A stretch of 41,043 nucleotides of DNA from NCBI GenBank assembly GCA_029253285.1, contig JAQWZU010000131.1:1-41043 (forward strand). The letters are read 5' to 3'. This document shows, in pieces, positions 8,801 through 18,307 of the stretch (within the stretch, counting starts at the first letter, position 1; the number at the start of each line of letters is the position of its first letter). Under the pieces are notes generated by a model. That model did no database searches. It was given only the letters and a program-made list of their open reading frames with translations, and had not been told where the DNA came from. The DNA is from Akkermansiaceae bacterium (lineage in GTDB: Bacteria > Verrucomicrobiota > Verrucomicrobiia > Verrucomicrobiales > Akkermansiaceae). Both the position numbers and the translations under genes were made by a program.

Positions 8801-9671
8801 AAAGGCGCTGTCGCAATCCGGAAAGTTCGGCATCGAGAGCTTGCGCCTTGTCGCGAGCGTTGACCACCGCGGCTTCGTGTTGCGGCATCTCGACCTCAAT
8901 GACATCGCGCTGCTTTTCCAGGGAATTCAGTGAAACGGTCAATTCCTCACGCTCTCCGGTGAGTTTTTCATAAAGTCGATGACTCAGGTGGGTATCAAGA
9001 ACCCTGACATCTTTCGCAAGAGCCTGGTAACGGCGAGCCTTGGAAACCTGACGCTTCAGGGAATTGATCCGGCGATTCTGTTCGGCAAGAACATCAGAAA
9101 CCCGAAGCAAATTACCTTCGGTGTATTCCAATTTCCGCAAGGCCTCCTTTTTCTCCTTCTTCGACTTGGTAATTCCAGCCGCTTCCTCGAAAACCTGACG
9201 ACGATCCTCCGGGCGCGCCGAAAGCAACATATCGATCTTCCCCTGCTCCATGATGGAATACGACGAACGACCAATACCAGTATCCATAAACAACTCCCCG
9301 ATGTCGCGAAGGCGGCAGCGGGTTCCGTTAATCAAATACTCGGATTTGCCATCTCGGTAGACCCGGCGGGTCACGGAGACTTCATTAAATTCTGTTTTCA
9401 GTGCCTGCTCGCAATCGGCCAGAGTCAGTGTGACCTCCGCCATCCCGTGCGCTTTCCGCTTATCCGCTCCATTAAAAATAACGTCTGCCATCTCACCTCC
9501 ACGGAGCGCTTTGGCCGAGGTCTCACCCAGGACCCAACGAACCGCATCAACGACGTTGGACTTACCACAACCATTTGGACCCACAATCCCGGTCACTCCC
9601 TGGGAGAATTCAAAGATCGTCTTATCGGCAAATGACTTAAAGCCGTGGAGGGAGAGAGATTTTAAATACAT
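5877..9671 (-). CDS. smc: chromosome segregation protein SMC
   Basis: A 1264-residue condensin ATPase that extrudes and organises chromosomal DNA with ScpA and ScpB. The N-terminal head has Walker A GPNGCGKSN (31-39) and the R-loop/Q-loop region SSYSIMEQGKID. A long coiled coil follows, then a hinge (about 515-665, with the GLKGLLGAQL segment) and a second coiled coil. The C-terminal head has the signature LMSGGERSMTA and Walker B PFCVLDELDAPLDESN. It is longer than typical bacterial SMCs (about 1190). Part of the excess is an acidic, Glu-rich linker near residues 980-1030, starting with a basic RRRK stretch just before the C-terminal head. The start at 9671 gives the expected MYLKSLSLHGFKSF. 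Confidence 0.96.
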   Translation of the reverse strand: MYLKSLSLHGFKSFADKTIFEFSQGVTGIVGPNGCGKSNVVDAVRWVLGETSAKALRGGEMADVIFNGADKRKAHGMAEVTLTLADCEQALKTEFNEVSVTRRVYRDGKSEYLINGTRCRLRDIGELFMDTGIGRSSYSIMEQGKIDMLLSARPEDRRQVFEEAAGITKSKKEKKEALRKLEYTEGNLLRVSDVLAEQNRRINSLKRQVSKARRYQALAKDVRVLDTHLSHRLYEKLTGEREELTVSLNSLEKQRDVIEVEMPQHEAAVVNARDKAQALDAELSGLRQRLSDKKNAIAVAKNRIAFNEERKGELGERLEQNENEINETDSNLIEQQETLQQSQAALEELEKRIAEKEAQAEERRQASGSLAKERHEVENQLRRARAEANATQNIIASAQAKIESALSQMEGNKDRMKQLVEESERLRGEQTKAVAERDQFVKLLEEHQKALPGLEEALEKTKREFEEVRASLDVARKTAAEAHRTLAQKSSRLEVLKQLVASGEGLQKGTQAVLKGLNDPDLIKPGLKGLLGAQLKAPDEYAVAVESALDRYLQAIIVRDEELADVIVERLLEGKKGMASIIPESFLPASKGTQIEALPEGASAWALDVVKVDAKFVGLMEKLLSEVLIVPDRAAALKLRSGYPELTFVTKSGEILTPEGVLRGGSSGGKDNSVLKRNNEINALSAEVGELAKAEETAQREILTAEERTKELREELEQAKDRLQRHRVEESTLNGQLKLAKREADSIDSKVGNNQWEREELEGREKTATDSRSALENELARARERLTALEDDSRNLQSRLEASIKSEKEASEQLNEARTALAVERQARDSAAKEQDPMSRRIRELAELNSRRKHEIAAAKERIGKGDDENIGLRQEVEGYKVEVEKLTGELGQSDEQRKELARGIEAAEAAFSEIRNRQSKAVNQISKEEVSATKLDLRMENLLESTMERHQVDLTIFRPDSHALIACINERKEAEKKGRRRKSVVENTESGEESQGEENEEVQEEVIAEPVEEVIKAALPEEGPDWGFVEAVVADLKRRLDSMGPVNLDAIEEFDELEERHTFTKNQHDDLVNSKAKLLEIIERINIESERLFAETFKAVAKNFKGMFKRLFGDKATADLILQDEDDPLECGIEVIAKPPGKKLQSITLMSGGERSMTAVALLFSIYMVKPSPFCVLDELDAPLDESNIGRFLKVLDAFIDQSQFIIVTHSKRTMERADVMYGVTMEEFGVSKPVGMRLTSEKDSPKGGGKSAAQKAAMRLDA

Positions 9672-9855
9672 GATCGTAGTCGCTGAAAAATTGCCCGGAG
9701 ATGACTACTCCAAGGAACCCGAACACGTTACGACGATGATGGAGACCCGACAAGGGATCACGCTTAAAAATACAACATATTGCGCTATTTTTGAAAAACA
9801 GCACAACATAGTGTGCTTCCCGTTATTTAGGAAAAGTGAAATGAATCGCAAATCC
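9672..9855. other. intergenic region between the SMP-30 gene and smc
   Basis: 184 nt with an AT-rich central part (about 9765-9850). It presumably holds the smc promoter on the minus strand. No clear -35/-10 pair or terminator was identified. Confidence 0.3.
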
Positions 9856-10704
9856 TCAGCCCTTGAAAGCATGAGCTGGAAGCCCTTTAACGCCCAATCC
9901 CTTGATCACAAACAAGCGCCCGGCATGCTCCTCTACCTCGCTCTTGTGCTTGCCGGTCGTGACGTAGAGATCTGACAAATCCTCACCTCCAAATGCCACT
10001 GCTGTCGTCTCAAGACACGGTAAATCAACCCGTTGCACTTCAGATCCGGTGGACGGATCATAGCAAATCACACAGGCTCCATGACAAAAAGCCACCCAGA
10101 GATGGCCGTTTTCATCGATCGCCATGCCATCCGGCGAGGAGTCCAAACCCGCTGTTGAAACCACCTCCCGGGGATTAGCAAGGACACCCCCGTCGTAATC
10201 AAAGGCCAAAATCGCCTTGGTCGGGGTGTCGATATAGTAACAAATATCGCCCTGAGCCGACCAAACAATCCCGTTCGAATTCGTCACCGGCCCATAGGCT
10301 TCCGACACTTCCAGCTCCGGACTCAAGCGATAAAGCCGCGCATCTCCCTCATTTTTCACCAAGCTGATCGTCCCTGCAAAAAAATGCCCATCCGGGGCAC
10401 ATTTTCCGTCATTGATACGATTGCTTTTCTTATCAGGCTCAGGATCAGTGATTTGAGTGATTTTCCCATTTGTCTCATCAAGAAACAAAAATCCCGTATC
10501 TCCTCCAATCACCAAGCCTCCGCCTTCCCGGGGAACCACCGTGCCCACGCGCTGACCGATATCCCAAGTCTCCTCTGCTCCAATCTCCGGATTGAAACGA
10601 ATGACCCGATGCCCTTCAATATCAACGTATATTAGCTTTCCCTGCCACCAAATAGGCCCTTCACCCCAAATTGCCCGATAGTCTCCGATTGGTTCAATTG
10701 TCAT
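9856..10704 (-). CDS. SMP-30/gluconolactonase family protein
   Basis: A 282-residue six-bladed propeller lactonase starting at the ATG at 10704 (MTIEPIGDYR). The frame stays open upstream to 10899, but that extension lacks family similarity. The expected divalent-metal ligands are visible: Glu15 in GEGPIW, Asn144 in TNSNGI and Asp192 in SPDGMAID. Asn98 of the NDG segment is a substrate-side residue in the family. Family members open sugar lactones such as gluconolactone; the actual substrate is unknown. No signal peptide is seen, so it is probably cytoplasmic. It is divergent from the glycosyltransferase gene. Confidence 0.85.
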   Translation of the reverse strand: MTIEPIGDYRAIWGEGPIWWQGKLIYVDIEGHRVIRFNPEIGAEETWDIGQRVGTVVPREGGGLVIGGDTGFLFLDETNGKITQITDPEPDKKSNRINDGKCAPDGHFFAGTISLVKNEGDARLYRLSPELEVSEAYGPVTNSNGIVWSAQGDICYYIDTPTKAILAFDYDGGVLANPREVVSTAGLDSSPDGMAIDENGHLWVAFCHGACVICYDPSTGSEVQRVDLPCLETTAVAFGGEDLSDLYVTTGKHKSEVEEHAGRLFVIKGLGVKGLPAHAFKG

Positions 10705-10923
10705 CTCAAGGCGAAGAAAACCGAGGAATCCCCCTTTTGTCCAGCGCTTCCCCGTAATAACTCCTCTCCCAAAAGTAAGGTTTTTCCCGTAATAAACGAG
10801 ATGATTTAACGGTTCCAATCCTTGACATTCCCTAACAAACAGCCCATTACGGGTCAACGCGTGGAGGTTTCCATCTAGGATTCCGCTTCCCTTTCGCATC
10901 GCTAGAAACTTTCCCCAATTATT

Positions 10924-12432
10924 ATGTCATACGACCTCTCATCCTGGGCCTGGTATTTCTCCTACATCGTCGTCCTCCTTGGCCTTGCTGGCTATGGTTG
11001 CTATCGCTGGTCGACTCTCTACCTCTACTTCAAGCACGGCAAAAAGCGCCCACAGCCTGATCGCGAATTCACTACCGACGAAATGCCCCTCGTCACCGTT
11101 CAACTTCCCGTCTTCAACGAGATGCATGTGGTCGATCGCCTCCTCGATGCCGTCGCCGCCTTGGATTACCCTCAGGACAAACTTGAGATTCAGATCCTCG
11201 ATGACTCTACCGACGAGACCACCGACATTTCCATGGCCGGAGCCGCCCGACTTCGTGGGAGAGGATTCGACGCCGAGTGCATTCACCGCACCGACCGCAC
11301 TGGTTTTAAGGCCGGGGCTCTCGAGAACGGCATGAAAATCGCCAAAGGAGAATACATTCTCATCCTCGACGCCGACTTCGTTCCCAATCCCGACTTGCTT
11401 CAGGAAACGATCCACCATTTCACCAACGACAAGATTGCTCTCGTGCAAACCCGCTGGGGTCACTTGAATCGTAATTACAACGCCCTCACCCGCGTGCAGG
11501 CATTGTTTCTCGACGGACACCTCGAGCTCGAGCAGACCGCCCGCAACCGCTCCGGTCGCTTTTTCACTTTCAATGGAACCGGCGGGATCTGGCGTAAATC
11601 AGCCATCGAAGACGCAGGTGGCTGGGAACATGACACTCTCACCGAGGACATGGACCTCAGCTATCGTGCCCAGCTCAAAGGTTGGAAATTCATTTTCCTC
11701 AAGGAGGTCGAAACTCCCGCCGAACTCCCCGTCGACATGGCCGGATTCAAAAACCAGCAACACCGCTGGACCAAGGGCTCCATTCAGTGCTGCAAGAAGT
11801 GCCTCCCTTCCATCTGGAGAAGTAAATATCCGCTGGCTGTGAAGTTGGAAGCAACAGCACACCTGACTTCCAATTTCGCATATCTTCTCCTGATCGCTCT
11901 TTGCTTCCTAATCTACCCAAAAAACCAGTGGGCTCCGGATCTTGGCACAATGGGACGCGTTCTCGTAGACTTCCCTATCTTCTTCTTCGCCTCAATCTCC
12001 GTCGTGGCCTTCTACACCGTCGCTCAAATCGCAATCAATCCGAAGACCTGGCTCAAGGAAATCTGCTACCTCCCACTCTTACTTGCGCTTGGGATAGGAA
12101 TGGCCGTCAATAACGCCAAGGCCGTGATCGAAGCTATCGTGGGGCACGAAACCGGATTTGTCCGCACCCCCAAATATGGCATCGAAGGACAGAAGAAAAT
12201 GGAGATCCGGAAGAGCCGCTACAAGGCCATCAAGAGCCTCACTCCGATCTTCGAACTCGTCTTCGGCTTCTTCTTCCTCTTTGTCGTGCTCGACGCCGCC
12301 ATTGCCGGCAATTGGCCTTCGGCAATCTTGCTTCTTCCGTTCCCCGTTGGATTTTTCTACACTTCCCTCAGTTCTTTGAAACAGATGGTGAGCCTGGAGC
12401 AATTCATGCCCGCATTTTTGAAAAAGGACTAA
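10924..12432 (+). CDS. membrane family 2 glycosyltransferase, cellulose synthase-like
   Basis: A 502-residue processive beta-glycan synthase type. It has an N-terminal membrane helix (about 10-32), a cytoplasmic GT-A domain (about 54-290) and several C-terminal membrane helices (about 315-335, 350-375, 380-400, 430-475). The catalytic set is complete: D93/D94 in ILDDSTDET, the DxD at 149-151 (DAD), TED at 240-242, and QQHRW at 278-282. This pattern fits cellulose, mannan or glucomannan synthases, making an exported polysaccharide from a nucleotide sugar. No PilZ domain or BcsB/BcsC partner is nearby, so the product is undetermined. The next gene, an L,D-transpeptidase, begins 20 nt later. Confidence 0.9.
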   Translation: MSYDLSSWAWYFSYIVVLLGLAGYGCYRWSTLYLYFKHGKKRPQPDREFTTDEMPLVTVQLPVFNEMHVVDRLLDAVAALDYPQDKLEIQILDDSTDETTDISMAGAARLRGRGFDAECIHRTDRTGFKAGALENGMKIAKGEYILILDADFVPNPDLLQETIHHFTNDKIALVQTRWGHLNRNYNALTRVQALFLDGHLELEQTARNRSGRFFTFNGTGGIWRKSAIEDAGGWEHDTLTEDMDLSYRAQLKGWKFIFLKEVETPAELPVDMAGFKNQQHRWTKGSIQCCKKCLPSIWRSKYPLAVKLEATAHLTSNFAYLLLIALCFLIYPKNQWAPDLGTMGRVLVDFPIFFFASISVVAFYTVAQIAINPKTWLKEICYLPLLLALGIGMAVNNAKAVIEAIVGHETGFVRTPKYGIEGQKKMEIRKSRYKAIKSLTPIFELVFGFFFLFVVLDAAIAGNWPSAILLLPFPVGFFYTSLSSLKQMVSLEQFMPAFLKKD

Positions 12433-12452
12433 CACACCTGCCTTTCCCAACC

Positions 12453-13070
12453 ATGCGTCACTTTCGTCTAATCACGTTCGCAGCCCTTGCCCTTCTCCCC
12501 CTTTTCACTACCAGTTGTGGGCCATCCGTTGATGAACGGAACAAAATGGTCGTGAGTGTACGTGACCAGAAAATGCTTCTGGTTAAAGACGGAAAACCCG
12601 TCAAATCCTACCCGGTATCAACCTCTAGATTTGGCTTGGGAAGTGGCCGTGGAACGAACCGGACACCTCTGGGGCGTCACGTTGTTGCTAAAAAGATTGG
12701 TGGTGGCGCCCGATCCGGAACCGTATTTAGGAGCCGCCGTCCCACTGGCGACGTCGTTCGTCCAAACTCCCCGGGACGCGACCCCATCGTAAGTAGAATC
12801 CTCTGGCTCAGCGGTCGTGAAAGCCACAACCGAAATACTTTTAGTCGATGCGTTTACATCCACGGTACTGCCGCCGAAAGATATATCGGGCGTCCCGCCT
12901 CCTATGGATGTATTCGCATGAAATCCCGCCATATCATCGATCTCTACAAACGCGTTGAAGTCGGTGCCGAGGTTCGTATCATCCGGGGTTCACTCGACAC
13001 TCTCCCCGCCGGCCGGACTTACTACGCCCGCTGGGGTGGACGGGACAAGGCTACCGCCACGCGTTGGTAA
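12453..13070 (+). CDS. L,D-transpeptidase (YkuD family), exported
   Basis: 205 residues, starting at ATG 12453. An upstream in-frame start inside the preceding gene would add 47 unrelated residues. The N-terminus is a signal sequence ending in FTTSC, with Cys22 as a possible lipoprotein cysteine; the -3 position is Thr rather than Leu, so lipidation is uncertain. The catalytic domain has HGT with His137 and the SYGCIRM motif with Cys153, the acyl-accepting nucleophile. The family forms 3-3 peptidoglycan cross-links or attaches proteins to peptidoglycan. It lies between the glycan synthase and glnD with gaps of about 20 nt, so is likely cotranscribed. Confidence 0.9.
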   Translation: MRHFRLITFAALALLPLFTTSCGPSVDERNKMVVSVRDQKMLLVKDGKPVKSYPVSTSRFGLGSGRGTNRTPLGRHVVAKKIGGGARSGTVFRSRRPTGDVVRPNSPGRDPIVSRILWLSGRESHNRNTFSRCVYIHGTAAERYIGRPASYGCIRMKSRHIIDLYKRVEVGAEVRIIRGSLDTLPAGRTYYARWGGRDKATATRW

Positions 13071-13091
13071 ATTTCACCCTCCATTTTGACA

Positions 13092-15803
13092 ATGTCACTG
13101 GATCTCGACTCCGTAGCATTGCGCGCGCTCTCTGAGCCCGAGCGACTCTCCTTCCTCAAAGAAAAAATCACCCGGGAGAACGAAGACCTTCATCGGCGCC
13201 ATCTTGCCGGCGAAGCTGGACTGGCCCATTCCGAAGCCCGTTCCATGGTTGCCGACGAGCTAATCATCGCCCTTTTCAACACCTATCTCCCGGACCCCAA
13301 AAATCCACCCGCACTCGCTCTCGTAGCCAATGGCGGATACGGGCGAGGCCTAATGAATCCCGGTTCGGACATCGACCTCCTCTTCTTGATCGATCGACCC
13401 GCAACCAAGATTTCAGACGATACCAAGGAAATTGTTAAGGGGATTCAAATGATTATTTGGGACCTTGGATTCAAGTTCCTCCCGTCGACGCGCTCGGTCC
13501 CTGAATGTATCACCGAGGCCAAGGGGGAACCGCAGTCCCGCACCGCCCTTCTTGATTCACGCCTCGTCGCCGGAGACCAAAAACTCTTTCGCAAACTCCG
13601 CGACCGCTTTCGCAAGGACTGTATTGAAAAAGACAAGACTCGTTTTTTTGAAGAACGCAGCCTCGATATCAACACCCGCCACGCCAAGTGGTCTCACACC
13701 GTCTTTCTTCAGGAACCCAACATCAAGGAGAGTCCGGGAACCCTCCGCGATTACCACAACCTCGACTGGATCATCGATGCCGAGGCCGGGACCCGCTCGA
13801 TGACCGAGCTTGTCCGGAAGCGCATTCTCACCCGTCACGCCCGCCGGGAGCTCAAGGACGCCAACAACTTCCTTCACCGCGTCCGCAACGCCCTTCACTA
13901 CCACGACAAAGGAAACGACATCCTCACCCTTCGTTTCCAGGGAATCATCGCCAACGAATTTGGCTACCCTCAAAAAACAATCCTCCGTCGGATCGAAGTA
14001 TTCATGCGGGAGTATTACACTCACGCCCGCAGCGTGCACAACCACACCCGCTCGATCTTCGAAATCTTCGAACTCCAGCACAAAGAAGAAGGTCACACCA
14101 GCATTCGCTCCCGCCTTACTTTTGGCCTCATCAAAAAGAAGCCCAAAACCCTCGACGATTACACCATTCAAAACGAACGGCTTTCGGCACGCCGAAAGGA
14201 CATTTTCGAAGAAAACCCCAATCGCCTCATCCGCATCTTCGTCTACTGTCAAAAATATCAGGTCACGCCTTCCCCCTCCCTTCGCAAACTCATCAAAAAA
14301 AGCTGGGACCTCATTGATCGTTCCTTCCGGGTCCGACGCGAAAACCGCGAAGCGTTCCGGGAGATTCTCGAACGCAAAGGACAAGTTGCAAGCACCCTGC
14401 GCTTGATGCATCGATGCGGGGTCCTTGGGCGCTACCTCCCCGAATTCGGCGCCCTCGACTGCCTGGTCCAGCACGAATTTTTTCACCGCTACACTGCCGA
14501 CGAACACACTCTTCGTTGCATTGACCAACTCGACGCCCTTGTCGAAAACGACGATCCAAAAGTCTCCATCTACCGGGACATCATCGTCAAACATCCCGAT
14601 CCCTACGCCCTCTACATCGCCCTGATTCTTCACGACACCGGACGCGCCGAAAACGTAAGGGAACACATCGACGGTTCGGCGATACTGGCAGCCCGTCTTT
14701 GCAAACGTCTCCAGATCACCGGAGGCCGCCGTGCCCTTATCATGTTTCTGGTGGACCACCACCTGACACTCTGGCGTTTCGCCACCAAAAAAAACATCGA
14801 CGACCCCGAAGTCATCGAGGAATTCGCCGAACTCATGCGGGACAAACACCGCCTTGACGCCCTTCTTCTCTTCACCTTTACCGACTCCAACGGAACCAAC
14901 GAAGAAGCCTGGTCGCCATGGAAGGAAAGCCTCATTCTCCAACTCTACAAAAACACCCGGAGCTTTTTAGTCGAAACAGAAACCAGCCGAATCAAAATTC
15001 ACGCCGCTGAATTTGAAGAAGTCTGCGCCGAGGTGAAAGCCTCCCTCAAGGAAAAGTATCATGCCACTTTCGATGAGCATTGCTCGCTCATGCCCAAGCG
15101 CTACTTTCGCTTCCGCAGCAAACGCAGCATCAATAAACACATTGTCGCCCTCTGGCAATATATCGACCGCCGCTCACGACGGCCAGACACCCAGTTTGAA
15201 TGCGCCGTTCAATGGATCGAGCGTAAAAAGTTTGGCTACAGCGAACTCATCATCGCCACTCACGACAGCAAACGCCTCCTCGAAAAAATTTGCTGCACCC
15301 TCGCCTCCCATCAAATCAGCATTCTCTCCGCCGATGTCTATACTCGCCCCGACGGCATCGTCCTGGATCTCTTCAGAGTCTGCAACGAGGACCTCAAGGC
15401 AATCGAAGACCGAAACAAACAGAAGGCCATCGTGAAAACACTCTACGACATCAGTGAGAACGAGGATTTTGATGCTGAAAAATACCTTCAAAAGAAGGTC
15501 AATTTCCTGAAGCCGGAAACCGAACAAGTTGTCAAATTCCCCGTCCGAGCGTGGGTCAGCAACCAACTCGACCCCCATTTTACGGTCATTGAAATTCAAG
15601 CACTCGACCGAATTGGACTTCTTCACGACGTTCTAAAAACTGTCAATGACCACGGATTGCAAACCGTCCACTCGCGGATCTGCACCGAAAAGGGTGCAGC
15701 CCTCGATTCCATCTTCGTCCAAACACTCGAAGGTCACAAACTTGTCGATCCAGAAGCCATTAAGAACCTGGAGGAATCGATCAGAGAGCTCTTGAGCGGT
15801 TAG
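13092..15803 (+). CDS. glnD: [protein-PII] uridylyltransferase/uridylyl-removing enzyme
   Basis: A 903-residue nitrogen sensor that uridylylates PII proteins at low glutamine and removes the group at high glutamine. The nucleotidyltransferase motif GGYGRG...GSDIDLLFL lies at 81-99 (Asp93 and Asp95). A linking helical region follows, then an HD domain with the YTADEHTLRC and ALILHDTGR segments (about 470-590). Two C-terminal ACT domains that bind glutamine are recognisable (about 705-785 and 820-900; the last contains DRIGLLHDVL). It starts at ATG 13092 rather than the TTG 6 nt before. It ends 2 nt from the convergent TPR gene. No glnB or amtB is nearby. Confidence 0.93.
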   Translation: MSLDLDSVALRALSEPERLSFLKEKITRENEDLHRRHLAGEAGLAHSEARSMVADELIIALFNTYLPDPKNPPALALVANGGYGRGLMNPGSDIDLLFLIDRPATKISDDTKEIVKGIQMIIWDLGFKFLPSTRSVPECITEAKGEPQSRTALLDSRLVAGDQKLFRKLRDRFRKDCIEKDKTRFFEERSLDINTRHAKWSHTVFLQEPNIKESPGTLRDYHNLDWIIDAEAGTRSMTELVRKRILTRHARRELKDANNFLHRVRNALHYHDKGNDILTLRFQGIIANEFGYPQKTILRRIEVFMREYYTHARSVHNHTRSIFEIFELQHKEEGHTSIRSRLTFGLIKKKPKTLDDYTIQNERLSARRKDIFEENPNRLIRIFVYCQKYQVTPSPSLRKLIKKSWDLIDRSFRVRRENREAFREILERKGQVASTLRLMHRCGVLGRYLPEFGALDCLVQHEFFHRYTADEHTLRCIDQLDALVENDDPKVSIYRDIIVKHPDPYALYIALILHDTGRAENVREHIDGSAILAARLCKRLQITGGRRALIMFLVDHHLTLWRFATKKNIDDPEVIEEFAELMRDKHRLDALLLFTFTDSNGTNEEAWSPWKESLILQLYKNTRSFLVETETSRIKIHAAEFEEVCAEVKASLKEKYHATFDEHCSLMPKRYFRFRSKRSINKHIVALWQYIDRRSRRPDTQFECAVQWIERKKFGYSELIIATHDSKRLLEKICCTLASHQISILSADVYTRPDGIVLDLFRVCNEDLKAIEDRNKQKAIVKTLYDISENEDFDAEKYLQKKVNFLKPETEQVVKFPVRAWVSNQLDPHFTVIEIQALDRIGLLHDVLKTVNDHGLQTVHSRICTEKGAALDSIFVQTLEGHKLVDPEAIKNLEESIRELLSG

Positions 15804-15805
15804 CC

Positions 15806-16480
15806 CTACTCTTCCATCGCCTTCAGAATATTGGCCTTGGCCTCCGCTGCAGCCGCATCTTCCGGGTGGTCTTTGAGAACTTTTTCGAAACAATCCAAAG
15901 CCTCCTGCAGTTGACCGGTTTCAGCCAAAACCATTCCGCATTCATAGCTCGCCAGAATCAAACCAGGCTCCAATGCCAACGCCTTATCGTAGGCTTCCAA
16001 AGCTTCTTCTTTTTTATTCGAGAGTCGGAGAATTCGTCCCCGGGCATACCAGGCCGAAGCATCTTGCGGGGACAATTCCACAGCCTTGGCCGAAGCCTCG
16101 ACCGCGTCCTTGGCATACCCGCCCTGCATCAACACCAAGGCGTAACTAACATATACCTCGGCTCGTTCCGGCTCTAATTCCAAGGCATCTTCGTAATGTG
16201 TAATCGCCAAATCCGTCTTTCCCTGGCCAATCGCATCGGCTGCCTTCATCACCAACTCATCCGCTTCGCTCAGCCCGAGTTCCTTAACCTTAGCCATGGC
16301 GTTTCCCGCCTTCTCGGTCTCACCCAGAGCATTAAGAATCACCGCATATAATTGCCAGCTCTGCACATCGTTGGGACCCTCGATCAAGGACGCTTCGATT
16401 GCTTTGAGAGCCTCTGGAAGTTGCCCGGACTGAACCGCATCAATCGCGGCGTTGTAGAATTCAATTTTAGGCTCTGCCAT
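15806..16480 (-). CDS. TPR-repeat protein
   Basis: 224 residues made of about six tetratricopeptide repeats, for example DLAITHYEDALELEPERAEV and EALEAYDKALALEPGLILAS with the usual Ala/Gly, Tyr and Pro positions. It begins at ATG 16480 (MAEPKIEFYN). The frame is open further upstream, but that would run into the polX start and has no repeats. There is no signal peptide, so it is probably a cytoplasmic protein-interaction scaffold. It is divergent from polX across an 84-nt gap. Partner and function are unknown. Confidence 0.85.
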   Translation of the reverse strand: MAEPKIEFYNAAIDAVQSGQLPEALKAIEASLIEGPNDVQSWQLYAVILNALGETEKAGNAMAKVKELGLSEADELVMKAADAIGQGKTDLAITHYEDALELEPERAEVYVSYALVLMQGGYAKDAVEASAKAVELSPQDASAWYARGRILRLSNKKEEALEAYDKALALEPGLILASYECGMVLAETGQLQEALDCFEKVLKDHPEDAAAAEAKANILKAMEE

Positions 16481-16564
16481 AACTGGCGAGAGAGCTATCA
16501 AATCAATCCCGCCAAGCCGAGGCCTTAGTCTTGCAAATATGCCCGCCGGGAGCATCCTGCTGTC

Positions 16565-18307
16565 ATGGCAACAGTGACCCGTGAAACCTTGGTGGCGACT
16601 CTGGAAGAAATCGCCCTCCTGCTGGAACTCAAAGGAGCCAACCCTTTCAAAACCCGGGCCTATCGACAAGGTGCGGAAATCGTTCAGAATTTCGATGGCG
16701 ACATCGTCGAGTTGGCTGCTAATGACGAGCTCAAAGGCATCAAGGGATTCGGCGCGGCCCTCCAGCAAAAACTCCATGAACTGGCATCCACCGGTCAATT
16801 GGAATACTACAACGATCTCAAAGCGGAGTTCCCGGAAACGCTCTTCGAACTCTTCGAACTTCAGGGACTCGGCCCAAAAAAAATCAAAGCACTCTACGAC
16901 AAGCTCAATGTCGATTCCATTGATGCCCTCAAGAAAGCCTGCGAATCAGGCAGCATCGCCGAACTCTCCGGCTTCGGAGCCAAGTCGGTGGAGAAAATCC
17001 TCTCCTCTATTGCCAATCGGGAAAAATTCGCCGACCGCTTTCGTCTTGGTGACGTCGCTCCACTCGCGGAAACCCTCTTGGATCGACTACGTGACCACCC
17101 CAAAGTCTCCCGCTCGGCCATCGCGGGCTCCTACCGGCGTTCCAAGGAAACTCTTCACGACCTCGACTTCCTCGTTGCCACTTCGGAACCGGCAGAACTC
17201 ACCGACTTTTTCGCCAACTTTCCCGAAGTCCATGAAGTAATAGCCAATGGCGACACCAAGGCTTCGATTCGTCTCGAGAACGGCTTACAATGCGACCTCC
17301 GCGCCGTGAGCAACGATCATTTCCCCTTCGCCCTGCAATACTTCAGCGGCAGCAAGGAACACAATGTCGCTCTCCGCGCCCTTGCCCTCAAACAAGGACT
17401 CTCACTCAACGAATACGACTTTACCCCAAGCGGCGAAACGGCCGTTCCTGAAGTTTCCGAAGAAAAAGACATCTACGCCGCGCTCGGCTTACAATGGGTC
17501 CCACCCGAACTCCGGGAAAACCGGGGAGAGATCGAAGCCGCTGACAAAGGGGAACTTCCGGAACTTATCGAACTCGAAAACCTCCGCGGCACTTTCCACA
17601 ATCACACCATCGCTTCAGACGGGAAAAACACCCTCTCCGAAATGGCGGATGCCGCCCGCGAACATGGTTTGCAATACCTCGGAATCGCAGACCACTCGAA
17701 AGCCTCCTTTCAAGCCAACGGACTCGACGAAGAACGCCTCCTGAATCAAGCCAAGGAAATCAAATCCTTTAACGCAGACTCTGATGACTTCACTCTCCTA
17801 GCCGGCACCGAGGTCGATATTCTCAAAGATGGCTCGCTCGACTTCAGCGATGAAATCCTCGGCCAACTCGACTATTGTGTCGCTTCCGTTCACAACGCCT
17901 TCACCCTCGATGAAGAAACCATGACCAAGCGCCTTATTCGCGCCATGGAAAATGAACACGTCACCATGCTTGGCCACCTCACCGGAAGGCTCCTTCTCAA
18001 GCGCGACCCCTATCAGGTGAACATCGAAAAAATCATCGATTGTGCCGCTGAAACCCGCACTGTCATCGAACTCAACTGCAACCCATGGAGACTCGATATG
18101 GATTGGCGCTGGTGGCACAAGGCGAGGGACAAGGGTGTGCTTTGCTCGATCAACCCTGATGCCCACGCCACTGAACAACTTCAATTTCTAGCCTACGGAG
18201 TCCGCTTGGCCCGAAAAGGATGGTTGCAACGTCAGGACGTCGTGAACTGCCGCCCCATCAACGAAATCCTGAAGTGGCTCTCAGTCCCCAAGGACAAACG
18301 CTCATGA
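16565..18307 (+). CDS. polX: DNA polymerase X family protein with PHP domain
   Basis: A 580-residue bacterial PolX with repair-type gap-filling polymerase and PHP nuclease/phosphatase modules. An N-terminal helical domain with two HhH-like motifs (KGIKGFG at 57-63, LQGLGPKK at 99-106) leads to the palm: GSYRR (188-192), HDLDFL with Asp199 and Asp201, and CDLRAV with Asp244. The C-terminal PHP domain has HNH (345-347), ADHSK, GTEVDI, ASVH, GHLTGR and NPDAH, so the metal-binding set looks complete. It ends in ATGA, shared with the lipB start, indicating translational coupling. Confidence 0.92.
   Translation: MATVTRETLVATLEEIALLLELKGANPFKTRAYRQGAEIVQNFDGDIVELAANDELKGIKGFGAALQQKLHELASTGQLEYYNDLKAEFPETLFELFELQGLGPKKIKALYDKLNVDSIDALKKACESGSIAELSGFGAKSVEKILSSIANREKFADRFRLGDVAPLAETLLDRLRDHPKVSRSAIAGSYRRSKETLHDLDFLVATSEPAELTDFFANFPEVHEVIANGDTKASIRLENGLQCDLRAVSNDHFPFALQYFSGSKEHNVALRALALKQGLSLNEYDFTPSGETAVPEVSEEKDIYAALGLQWVPPELRENRGEIEAADKGELPELIELENLRGTFHNHTIASDGKNTLSEMADAAREHGLQYLGIADHSKASFQANGLDEERLLNQAKEIKSFNADSDDFTLLAGTEVDILKDGSLDFSDEILGQLDYCVASVHNAFTLDEETMTKRLIRAMENEHVTMLGHLTGRLLLKRDPYQVNIEKIIDCAAETRTVIELNCNPWRLDMDWRWWHKARDKGVLCSINPDAHATEQLQFLAYGVRLARKGWLQRQDVVNCRPINEILKWLSVPKDKRS

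Noticed and set aside
10705-10899. N-terminal extension of the SMP-30 protein
   Set aside because: The frame is open, but the residues lack similarity to the family and the internal ATG gives the standard N-terminus.
13557-14942. Long open frame on the minus strand within glnD
   Set aside because: It is the mirror of a GC-biased gene on the plus strand and has no family features.
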